In this document: positions 1 through 5,986 of the stretch, piece after piece
How the letters are laid out: the number at the start of each line of letters is the position of its first letter
Numbering within the stretch: the stretch's first letter is position 1
Source of the DNA: Salinisphaeraceae bacterium UBA4764
GTDB lineage: Bacteria; Pseudomonadota; Gammaproteobacteria; Nevskiales; Salinisphaeraceae
DNA: 6,527 nucleotides
Assembly (NCBI GenBank): GCA_002403445.1
Contig: DHHU01000068.1
Span: 1 to 6,527, forward strand
Direction of reading: 5' to 3'
Program-made: the position numbers and the translations under genes
Notes under the pieces: model-generated
What the model saw: only the letters and a program-made list of their open reading frames with translations
The model's database searches: none
Told to the model about the DNA's origin: nothing

Positions 1-1040
1 GCGGGCACCATATACACACCGTCATTGCTGCCCGCCCGTTCAGCGTATTCCTCGGTGTCGCCTGATCGGCCCAGCATACGCATGCTGTCACGCATCCACT
101 GGACAACCGAGCCCGCCACGAAGATCGAGCCTTCGAGCGCGTACTCAACCTCGCCGTCAAGACCCCAGGCAATAGTTGTCAACAATCCGTTTTTGGATAG
201 CTGCGGCTTATCGCCAGTGTTCATGAGCGTAAAACACCCGGTGCCATAGGTGTTTTTCGCCATGCCCGACTCAAAACAGGCCTGGCCGAACAACGCCGAC
301 TGCTGATCGCCCGCAATGCCGCAAATCGGCAGCTGCTGACCAAACATGTAGCGTGCGTTGATGTAGCCGTAGATTTCACTTGACGATTTGACTTCCGGCA
401 ACATCGACTCGGGGACACCGAATAATTCCATCAGCTCGGTATCCCACTGACATTCGTGAATATCGTAGAGCAGCGTGCGTGACGCGTTGGTGACGTCGGT
501 GACGTGGACTTCGCCGCCGGTCAAGTTCCAGATAACCCAAGTGTCCATGGTGCCGAACAGGAGTTCACCGTTCCGGGCCCGCTCGCGTACCCCCTCGACG
601 TTATCGAATAGCCACTTGATTTTGGTAGCCGAGAAATAGGCGTCGAGCAACAGACCTGTTTTTTGCCGAATGAGTTGCTCGGTCGCATCGTCACGCATCG
701 CCTCGCAAATCGCCGCCGAGTGCCGCGATTGCCAGACGATGGCGTCGTGAACGGGCTCCCCGGTCTTTTTATCCCAGACTACCGTGGTCTCACGCTGATT
801 GGTGATCCCGATGCCAGCGATCTCGGAGACGTTGATCCCTGTGTCGTTGATTAATTCGGTCAATGTGGTCATGACTGTCGTCACAATGCCGCGCGGCTTG
901 TGCTCAACCCAGCCTGGACGCGGGAATATCTGCTCGAACTCGCGCTGGGCAAGGCCCTTGATCTCGCCCTGGTAGTCGAACAACATCGAACGCGAACTCG
1001 TGGTTCCCTGATCGATGGCCAGCATGTATTTCTTTGTCAT
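1..1040 (-). CDS. glpK: Glycerol kinase, N-terminal 346 codons (cut by the window edge)
   Basis: ATP-dependent glycerol kinase of the FGGY carbohydrate kinase family; it phosphorylates glycerol to sn-glycerol 3-phosphate in the cytoplasm, trapping it for catabolism and lipid synthesis. I translated the frame codon by codon from 1040 to 3 and found no stop. Visible motifs are the N-terminal phosphate-binding IDQGTTSSR (residues 9-17), the glycerol-contacting NQRE (81-84, R83 and E84), Y135, and the catalytic-base segment GDQQ with D245, followed by the nucleotide-domain segment TYGTGCF (264-270). The family is about 500 residues long, so roughly the last 150 lie outside the window. The ATG start is secure: a strong AAAGGAG lies 6 nt upstream, and the N-terminus aligns with E. 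coli GlpK as I remember it. The E. coli fructose-1,6-bisphosphate loop (GGKGGTR) is not conserved; the equivalent stretch reads NARYMFGQQ (228-236). No glpF or glpD is visible alongside. Confidence 0.97.
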   Translation of the reverse strand, partial: MTKKYMLAIDQGTTSSRSMLFDYQGEIKGLAQREFEQIFPRPGWVEHKPRGIVTTVMTTLTELINDTGINVSEIAGIGITNQRETTVVWDKKTGEPVHDAIVWQSRHSAAICEAMRDDATEQLIRQKTGLLLDAYFSATKIKWLFDNVEGVRERARNGELLFGTMDTWVIWNLTGGEVHVTDVTNASRTLLYDIHECQWDTELMELFGVPESMLPEVKSSSEIYGYINARYMFGQQLPICGIAGDQQSALFGQACFESGMAKNTYGTGCFTLMNTGDKPQLSKNGLLTTIAWGLDGEVEYALEGSIFVAGSVVQWMRDSMRMLGRSGDTEEYAERAGSNDGVYMVP

Positions 1041-1046
1041 GTTTGA

Positions 1047-1053
1047 CTCCTTT
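1047..1053 (-). promoter_or_regulatory. Ribosome binding site of glpK
   Basis: On the minus strand this reads AAAGGAG, close to the ideal Shine-Dalgarno sequence, with 6 nt to the ATG at 1040. It is the strongest such site in the window and fixes the glpK start. Confidence 0.85.
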
Positions 1054-1057
1054 GACG

Positions 1058-1168
1058 TTATCTTTCGGCGCCAGCGAACCCGGCAATCATCCCAAATCCA
1101 AAACCACGCCCAACTTGGTCAATCAGACCGCGAGCATACCGGTTCTGCCACTGCCCTTTGTCATGCAT
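1058..1168 (-). CDS. Doubtful 36-residue glycine-rich small ORF just upstream of glpK
   Basis: An ATG-initiated frame of 36 codons ending in TAA 17 nt before the glpK ATG, with its stop 4 nt from the glpK ribosome binding site. I do not recognise the product. The N-terminal half is polar (MHDKGQWQNRYARG). The C-terminal half is glycine-rich and mildly hydrophobic (GRGFGFGMIAGFAGA, about residues 20-34), with alternating glycines like a glycine zipper. The frame stays open upstream of the ATG for 16 more codons, back to a TGA, with no usual start codon. Against it being real: no ribosome binding site precedes the ATG, and an open frame this short is common by chance. It could be a leader peptide coupled to glpK, the end of a decayed gene, or simply leader RNA. 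Confidence 0.22.
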   Translation of the reverse strand: MHDKGQWQNRYARGLIDQVGRGFGFGMIAGFAGAER

Positions 1169-1443
1169 GAAGCGATCAGCAAGATACTGGATTTGACATA
1201 GCGTGCGACGTCACTGATTTTTGGGTTAACTGCAAAAACGCTGCATACCGGTGATACCGTCTGGATCCTTTAAAGCGTGAACTTTTGCCGCATACCTTGC
1301 TCAATGGACGCGGACGGGCAGACAAAACCGGTTTGGGTTTTTTAGCAGTCTCGCTGCAGATGCCATCGACGGGCATATGACTATCGGGTACCACCGCGCG
1401 TGAGACAGCCAAATACCAGGTCACGCGTACGCTGCATGTAAGG

Positions 1444-1463
1444 GACTCGTCGAGACTCGAGTC
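1444..1463. repeat. Nested short inverted repeat in the intergenic region
   Basis: GACTCG at 1444-1449 is mirrored by CGAGTC at 1458-1463 (6-bp arms, 8-nt loop), and the right half is itself a perfect 10-bp palindrome, GACTCGAGTC (1454-1463). Arms this short can arise by chance. There is no U-run on either side, so it is not a typical terminator. Function unknown. Confidence 0.35.
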
Positions 1464-1690
1464 ATTAAGGAAATACCCCGCACTGGCGGCATGATTGGGC
1501 GAGATGCTGGGCGTGGCGCCAGTCACTGCTACGGATCGGAGTTCACCGGTGGTGTGTTTCATGGGCCTCGGCGGCGATCTCACAATCGGATTTAAACTGA
1601 CAAATATACGCTCGGCAACTCGCTTGCAGCAAACTGGGACAGGATCTAGCGCCCCCAACCGTATTGCCTTTCAGACTTCATCAAGGGTAT

Positions 1691-2605
1691 TCAGAAGGTG
1701 TATCTAGAGGACTCCGGCGATTGAATCTCACTGATCGGGCCATCTTTTTCTGCCCAACGAGCCGATAGGAATGCGCGCGTCGCAGCGATAGCTTCATCGC
1801 CCTCGCCCAACAATTGCGGCGGTACGTCGAGGCGGCGCAAATAGAGTGCTACATGGTCGACGCGACCAGTGATGTATGCCCAGAAAGACGGCGCCGGCGT
1901 GTTTCCATAGGCCACGCTAAGATCAAGAATGCCGTCAAGTGCCTTGCCGAACCCGCGAACCGCATGACCGAAACCACCGGCACGCGGGGGAAGCAAGGTT
2001 TTATAAGGGGAGTTGACGGCCCGGCGTTTTGGTGCTGTTGAACGCGTCCCCTCGACATAATTGACCAACGTGATGGGTTGATCAATAAACTGTCGACAAG
2101 CGTCCTCAATAGCGGCACCGTCACGCCCCCGCAGTTCTGGATTGCGGCGAATGGCCTCCCGGCTGTGGCGATCGACGAAGATATAGTCGAGGGTCCAAAA
2201 CGCCAGTCCCACGATTGGCAAGCGCCGCAGCGAACGTTTCATGCAAAATCTTGGAAACGCAAAATGCCCGTCAAGCGCGTATACCAGAAAAAGGGCATCG
2301 GCCCAGCACTGGTGATTGGATATCAGTACAAAACGGCCGTTAATTTGATCGGTACCCTCACGGTGACACGTCACGCGAACACCGCTGATAATAAACATGG
2401 CGGCATTGCAAGCGCGCGCCCAGTTCAGTGCCACCGCCACCGCTCCCCGTGCGGCCCATGCCCGCTGCCGCTCGCTGCGCGCAAAGCGCTTGACCAAAGC
2501 CACAGGCAACAACGGCAAAAAGCCAATCAGCGTAATAAGGGCCAAGGCGAGCAGCACGGCCACGCCACGCAGGCTGCCGAACAAGGCCGTTGCGAACCCG
2601 TTCAA
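1691..2605 (-). CDS. YihG-like membrane-bound 1-acylglycerol-3-phosphate acyltransferase (PlsC family)
   Basis: Probable inner-membrane acyltransferase that adds a second acyl chain to lysophosphatidic acid or a related lysophospholipid. The 304 residues start with a hydrophobic segment (about 14-38), a likely membrane anchor. The PlsC-type motifs follow in order: NHQCWAD (97-103, the NHx4D catalytic motif with H98 and D103), FVDRHSRE (143-150), VEGTR (184-188, the EGTR substrate-phosphate motif) and LLPPRAGG (204-211). The spacing, the VNYVEGTR context and the length closely match E. coli YihG (about 310 residues) as I remember it. It is the last gene of the pyrF-hemE cluster, 16 nt after the hemE stop. 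The start is a TTG: an in-frame TAA lies only 9 nt upstream (2614-2612), the sole codons between are GTT and ATT, and no Shine-Dalgarno sequence is visible, so expression may depend on coupling to hemE. The acyl-acceptor specificity is inferred from the family only. Confidence 0.88.
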   Translation of the reverse strand: MNGFATALFGSLRGVAVLLALALITLIGFLPLLPVALVKRFARSERQRAWAARGAVAVALNWARACNAAMFIISGVRVTCHREGTDQINGRFVLISNHQCWADALFLVYALDGHFAFPRFCMKRSLRRLPIVGLAFWTLDYIFVDRHSREAIRRNPELRGRDGAAIEDACRQFIDQPITLVNYVEGTRSTAPKRRAVNSPYKTLLPPRAGGFGHAVRGFGKALDGILDLSVAYGNTPAPSFWAYITGRVDHVALYLRRLDVPPQLLGEGDEAIAATRAFLSARWAEKDGPISEIQSPESSRYTF

Positions 2606-2621
2606 AACAATTTAAGCGAAG

Positions 2622-3653
2622 CTATCGTGCACTGTACTCGTGGACAGCGTCGACTAGCGCGGCCACACGATCGGGCTCCACCTCCGGCGTCACGCCATGC
2701 CCGAGATTGAAAATATGGCCCGGATGCTCGCCGTAACGCCGGATTATGGCCCGAACTTCACGGCGAATGGCATCCGGGCGCGCATATAAAAGCGCCGGAT
2801 CGGCATTGCCCTGAAGTGCCACCCGGTCGCCAACACGTTGGCGAGCATGGCCTATGTCCACGGTCTGATCCAACCCCAGCGCGTGAGCACCGCTAGCAGC
2901 CAGCAGCTCCAGCCAACCCCCGCCGCCTTTGGTAAAGACGATGACGGGTGCGGGATCGAGCCCTTGAATGATGCGCCGTATATAAGCTAGGGAAAACGCC
3001 TCGAAGGCAGACGTGGACAGTGTGCCTCCCCATGTGTCGAATATCTGTACCGCATCCGCACCCGCGCGTATCTGAGCGTTCAGATAGGCTGCCGTTGTAT
3101 CGGCCAACAAACCCAGTAGGCGATGAAGTGCGTTCGGCTCGTCGTAGGCCAGCGCCTTGATGTGGCGATAAATCTTCGACGGGCCACCTTCTACCATATA
3201 GGTCGCCAGCGTCCAGGGGCTGCCGGCAAAACCAATCAACGGTGCACGGCCATTCAACTCGCGCTTCGTGAGCTCGACTGCGGCCGCCACATAGCCAAGC
3301 TCGGTCTCGATATCAGGCGCGCGTACGCCATCGATATCGGCCGGCGTACGCAGGGGGCAGTCGAAATGCGGGCCTTCGCCGGGCACAAAATGCAACCCCA
3401 GTCCCATGGCTGCTGGAATTGTCAGGATGTCTGAGAACAGGATCGCCGCGTCCAGATCGAAACGCGCCAAAGGTTGCAGCGTGATTTCACAGGCCGCCTC
3501 CGGATCTTGGCACAAGGCCATGAAACTGCCCGCACGCTCACGCAGGGCACGGTATTCGGGCAGGTAACGACCAGCCTGCCGCATCATCCACACCGGCGTG
3601 GTGTCCACGGGTTCGCGCGCCAGTGCTTTAAGCAATCGGCTTTTATCGGTCAA
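2622..3653 (-). CDS. hemE: Uroporphyrinogen III decarboxylase
   Basis: Cytoplasmic, cofactor-free enzyme that removes four carboxyl groups from uroporphyrinogen III to give coproporphyrinogen III in haem synthesis. The 343 residues are near the usual bacterial length of about 350. The first family signature is PVWMMRQAGRYLPEYR (20-35), with substrate-binding R25 and R29. The essential aspartate is D75 in FSDIL. The second signature is GFAGSPWTLATYM (141-153), with Y152. The C-terminal NLGHGVTPE places the conserved histidine at H319. All the catalytic residues I know for the family are present, so it should be active. The start is a TTG at 3653-3651 that overlaps the pyrF stop by 4 nt (TTGA) and has an AAAGGGA site 9 nt upstream; no in-frame ATG lies nearby. 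The overlap implies translation coupled to pyrF. A gltB-gltD-hemE order is what I recall from Pseudomonas; here pyrF sits between gltD and hemE. Confidence 0.96.
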   Translation of the reverse strand: MTDKSRLLKALAREPVDTTPVWMMRQAGRYLPEYRALRERAGSFMALCQDPEAACEITLQPLARFDLDAAILFSDILTIPAAMGLGLHFVPGEGPHFDCPLRTPADIDGVRAPDIETELGYVAAAVELTKRELNGRAPLIGFAGSPWTLATYMVEGGPSKIYRHIKALAYDEPNALHRLLGLLADTTAAYLNAQIRAGADAVQIFDTWGGTLSTSAFEAFSLAYIRRIIQGLDPAPVIVFTKGGGGWLELLAASGAHALGLDQTVDIGHARQRVGDRVALQGNADPALLYARPDAIRREVRAIIRRYGEHPGHIFNLGHGVTPEVEPDRVAALVDAVHEYSAR

Positions 3654-4351
3654 TGTCGCGGTTCCCTTTGCGCGCTCTGAATGTCGCTTTGTATCGCATC
3701 GGCGGCCGCCGCCGGATCGCGCGCGTTGTAAATCGGCCGCCCCACGACTATATGGTCCGCCCCGGATCGGATGGCTTCAAACGGGGTCATGACGCGTTTC
3801 TGATCGTCACTGGCGGCCGTGTCGTTATCAACCGGCCGGATGCCGGGAACGACAGTCGTTAAGGCCTCGGGAGCTTCCAGTCGAAGCCGTCGCAATTCCA
3901 TGCCCGACGAGACAACGCCGTCGCAGCCGGCCACCAGCGCGCGCCGCGCGCGTGAAAGCACCAGATCTTCAACGTCGCAGTCGAAGCCCAGATCACGCAA
4001 ATCGCCACGATCAAGACTCGTTAATGCCGTTACGGCCAGCAGGCGCGTGGTCGGGCCATTTTTGACTTTGGCAGCAGCTTCCATCATCGACTGGTTGCCG
4101 TGAATGGTGACAAAGTCGACACCGTGCGTGTTTAGGCGGCGCACAGCTGCAGAGACCGTTGCCGGTACATCGAAAAGTTTGACGTCGGCAAACACACGCT
4201 TGCCAGCGGCTTTGAGCCAGTCGATCAACTCGAAATAGCCCGGCGTCATCGCCAACTCAAGGCCCACTTTATAAAACGTCACGCTCTCGCCTAGCGTCTT
4301 GACAAGTGTTGTCGCGCTGTCCGTGTCCGGCACGTCGAGTGCGACAATCAA
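3650..4351 (-). CDS. pyrF: Orotidine 5'-phosphate decarboxylase
   Basis: Converts OMP to UMP, the last step of de novo pyrimidine synthesis, as a cytoplasmic TIM-barrel dimer. Counting from the TTG at 4351 gives 233 residues. Visible motifs are IVALDVP (2-8, first strand with catalytic-site D6), YKVG (27-30, K28), the catalytic DVKLFD (56-61, D56, K58 and D61), TIHG (82-85), the phosphate-binding VVPGIRP (167-173) and GADHIVVGRPI (197-207, R205). All the classical catalytic residues are there. The start is uncertain: the frame continues upstream with NDERDQ, which resembles the residues before LIVALDV in other PyrF proteins, and a GGGAG site lies 9 nt before an in-frame ATT at 4384, which would give 244 residues. 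No in-frame ATG or GTG exists before the upstream TGA (4420-4418). It is the first gene of the pyrF-hemE-acyltransferase cluster; its last 4 nt overlap hemE. A TAGAAT at 4431-4426 could be a -10 box, but no good -35 accompanies it. Confidence 0.94.
   Translation of the reverse strand: MIVALDVPDTDSATTLVKTLGESVTFYKVGLELAMTPGYFELIDWLKAAGKRVFADVKLFDVPATVSAAVRRLNTHGVDFVTIHGNQSMMEAAAKVKNGPTTRLLAVTALTSLDRGDLRDLGFDCDVEDLVLSRARRALVAGCDGVVSSGMELRRLRLEAPEALTTVVPGIRPVDNDTAASDDQKRVMTPFEAIRSGADHIVVGRPIYNARDPAAAADAIQSDIQSAQREPRH
3663..3669 (-). promoter_or_regulatory. Ribosome binding site of hemE, inside the pyrF 3' end
   Basis: The minus strand reads AAAGGGA, 9 nt before the TTG at 3653. It lies within the last codons of pyrF and supports the TTG start of hemE. 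Confidence 0.6.
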
Positions 4352-4381
4352 CTGGTCGCGTTCATCATTTGACGATGCGGT

Positions 4382-4398
4382 AATCGCTACAGTCTCCC
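4382..4398 (-). promoter_or_regulatory. Probable ribosome binding site and alternative ATT start for pyrF
   Basis: On the minus strand GGGAG (4398-4394) is followed after 9 nt by ATT (4384-4382) in the pyrF frame. The spacing to the TTG at 4351 would be 42 nt, far too long for this site to serve it. ATT is a very rare but genuine bacterial start codon (E. coli infC uses AUU). The site therefore argues for an N-terminus 11 residues longer than the TTG start gives. Confidence 0.4.
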
Positions 4399-4476
4399 TG
4401 GTACGCTGAAAACTTATTCAATCAAATTCTATTTGAAAAGTCGGCGAATAGGCTTAAAAAGGTAATGATCAATCTT

Positions 4477-4496
4477 GCCTGTAACGCGTTACAGGC
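4477..4496. repeat. Perfect 20-bp palindrome between gltD and pyrF
   Basis: The 20 bases GCCTGTAACGCGTTACAGGC read identically on both strands. As RNA they could fold into an 8-bp stem with a CGCG loop. The site lies 38 nt past the gltD stop and about 80 nt before the pyrF ribosome binding site. On the minus strand it is followed by AAGATTGATC and on the plus strand by GATGACTTTC, so the U-run of an intrinsic terminator is missing; a short T5 run comes only 16 nt later. It could be an operator for a dimeric repressor acting on pyrF, or an atypical gltD terminator. No known consensus was matched. Confidence 0.6.
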
Positions 4497-4534
4497 GATG
4501 ACTTTCGATCCGAGATTGTCACTCCCCTGGAAAC

Positions 4535-5944
4535 TCACACGTCCAGATAGTCGAGAATACCCTTGGCTGCTTCGCGGCCTTCGAACACGGCCGTGACCAC
4601 AAGATCGGAACCCCGCACAATATCTCCCCCTGCGAACATCTTGGGGTTGCTGGTCTGATAAGGGAAGCGGCCTTTCTCGGGCGCGATTACACAACCTCCA
4701 TCGTCGATCTCGATATTCTGTGCGTCATACCAATCTTTCGGGTCAGGCCGGAAACCAAACGCGATAATTACCCGGTCGGCCGGGATAATTTCTTCGCTTT
4801 CGGGCACGGGCTCGGGACGTCGGCGTCCGCGCTGGTCGGGCTCACCGAGTCGGGTTGTGACAACTTTCACACCTTCGACGTGCTCGTCGCCGATGATTTC
4901 GACCGGTTGTCGATTGAACCTGAACTCGACGCCTTCTTCGCGCGCATTTTGATATTCGCGCGCTGAGCCGGGCATGTTGTCTTCATCGCGGCGATAAGCG
5001 CAGATCACGTGCCGGGCTCCCTGGCGTAAAGACGTGCGGTTGCAATCCATGGCCGTGTCACCACCGCCAAGCACCACGACGCGCTGATCCTTCATGTCGA
5101 TGAAGTCTCGAGAGTCTTTTTCGATGCCGATTTCGCGGTTGATATTGGCGACCAAATACGGCAAAGCCTCGTAAACGCCATTTAATTCCTCGCCGGCGAA
5201 ACCGCCTTTCATATAGGTATAGGTGCCCATTCCCAGGAATATGGCATCGTATTCAGCGTTTAGTTCGTCGATCGTCACGTCGCGGCCGACTTCGACACCG
5301 AGCTTGAATGTCACGCCCATGCCTTCCATGACTTCACGTCGAGTCTCGACGATTTCTTTTTCCAGCTTGAACGGTGGAATTCCGAACGTCAGCAGGCCAC
5401 CAATACGCGGATACTTGTCGAATACCACGGCTTCGACACCGGAACGCACGAGAATATCGGCGGCTCCCAGGCCAGCGGGACCGGCGCCGATGACGGCAAC
5501 TTTCTTATCGGTCCAGACCACGTCCGACACATCCGGGCGCCAGCCCTGTTTGAACGCCTCGTCGGTAATGTATTTCTCAACCGAGCCGATAGTTATGGCG
5601 CCAACGCCGTCGTTCATGGTGCAGGCACCTTCACACAGCCGATCCTGCGGGCAAATGCGGCCACAGATTTCAGGCAGCGTGTTGGTGGCGTGCGACAGCT
5701 CGGCAGCCTCGAAAAGATGACCTTCGTTAACCAACTTCAACCAGTCCGGAATATAATTATGAACCGGGCATTTCCACTCGCAATAGGGATTGCCGCAGGA
5801 AATGCAGCGCCCGGCTTGCGTAGCGGCGCTATGTTTATCGAACTGGCCGTAGATTTCATTGAAGTTATAAATGCGCACCGGCGCTTCGACCTTGGCCGGC
5901 TCCTGACGCGCAACTTCCAGAAATTGCAGGTTTTTATCCGCCAT
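4535..5944 (-). CDS. gltD: Glutamate synthase (NADPH) small subunit
   Basis: Beta subunit of GOGAT. It takes electrons from NADPH through FAD and passes them by iron-sulfur clusters to the large subunit, which reduces 2-oxoglutarate with ammonia released from glutamine. The 469 residues compare with about 472 in E. coli. The N-terminal cluster domain has C47, C50, C55 and C59 and then C94, C98, C104 and C108, the standard eight cysteines. The FAD-binding GAGPAG is at 153-158 and the NADPH-binding LGGGDTAMD at 292-300, with the phosphate-contacting YRR at 317-319. The C-terminal AGGDIVRGSDLV (438-449) is the second FAD contact typical of this fold. The ATG at 5944 follows AGAGGG by 4 nt; an out-of-frame ATG at 5948 stops after four codons. 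gltB ends 42 nt upstream, so the two are almost certainly one operon. Confidence 0.97.
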   Translation of the reverse strand: MADKNLQFLEVARQEPAKVEAPVRIYNFNEIYGQFDKHSAATQAGRCISCGNPYCEWKCPVHNYIPDWLKLVNEGHLFEAAELSHATNTLPEICGRICPQDRLCEGACTMNDGVGAITIGSVEKYITDEAFKQGWRPDVSDVVWTDKKVAVIGAGPAGLGAADILVRSGVEAVVFDKYPRIGGLLTFGIPPFKLEKEIVETRREVMEGMGVTFKLGVEVGRDVTIDELNAEYDAIFLGMGTYTYMKGGFAGEELNGVYEALPYLVANINREIGIEKDSRDFIDMKDQRVVVLGGGDTAMDCNRTSLRQGARHVICAYRRDEDNMPGSAREYQNAREEGVEFRFNRQPVEIIGDEHVEGVKVVTTRLGEPDQRGRRRPEPVPESEEIIPADRVIIAFGFRPDPKDWYDAQNIEIDDGGCVIAPEKGRFPYQTSNPKMFAGGDIVRGSDLVVTAVFEGREAAKGILDYLDV

Positions 5945-5948
5945 TCAT

Positions 5949-5954
5949 CCCTCT
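5949..5954 (-). promoter_or_regulatory. Ribosome binding site of gltD
   Basis: The minus strand reads AGAGGG with only 4 nt before the gltD ATG at 5944. A second ATG at 5948-5946 lies between them in another frame but meets TAA after four codons, so it does not compete as a gene start. Confidence 0.6.
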
Positions 5955-5986
5955 TGTTAGAAAATAGACCAACTGCGACGAAACGA

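Larger units (their letters stand above)
1041..1690. other. 650-nt region without a confident gene, between the acyltransferase gene and glpK
   Basis: This gap lies downstream of the acyltransferase gene and upstream of glpK, so it should hold the end of one transcription unit and the promoter of the next. I find no clear intrinsic terminator: no stable GC-rich stem followed by a U-run on the minus strand. A weak promoter-like pair on the minus strand is TTGCTG (1627-1632) and TATATT (1603-1608), 18 nt apart, but it is over 550 nt from glpK and is not convincing. A nested inverted repeat lies at 1444-1463. A 160-codon TTG-initiated minus-strand frame (1176-1658) looks non-coding. Close to glpK is a doubtful small frame (1058-1168). 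No tRNA or known riboswitch fold was recognised by eye. Confidence 0.6.

Noticed and set aside
1323..1343. Possible terminator on the plus strand (AAAACC, loop, GGTTTT followed by T)
   Set aside because: The stem is only six mostly A-T pairs, and no plus-strand gene ends upstream of it.
1176..1658. 160-codon minus-strand frame with a TTG start 32 nt after the acyltransferase gene, preceded by AAAGG at 8 nt
   Set aside because: The composition is rich in Ser, Pro, Arg and Cys with no hydrophobic core or recognised motif, and its third-position GC is not raised as it is in glpK. It is more likely a chance open frame, though the ribosome-binding-like site means it cannot be wholly excluded.
1495..1707. 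70-codon plus-strand frame in the intergenic region
   Set aside because: No ribosome binding site or recognisable motif, and it lies opposite another random open frame and runs into the acyltransferase 3' end.
2078..2710. 210-codon plus-strand frame
   Set aside because: It lies antisense to the acyltransferase and the hemE 3' end, which have clear family motifs; its His/Arg/Gln-rich translation is typical of a shadow frame.
4426..4431. TAGAAT as a -10 box for pyrF
   Set aside because: It differs from TATAAT by one base, but the sequence 17 nt upstream (AGCCTA) bears no resemblance to a -35 box; kept only as a remark in the pyrF entry.
4477..4496. Intrinsic terminator of gltD at the palindrome
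   Set aside because: The stem is perfect, but no U-run follows on the minus strand, so I describe it as a palindrome of unknown role rather than call a terminator.
5223..5720. 165-codon plus-strand frame
   Set aside because: Antisense to gltD with a Ser/Thr/Pro-rich translation; a shadow of the coding strand.
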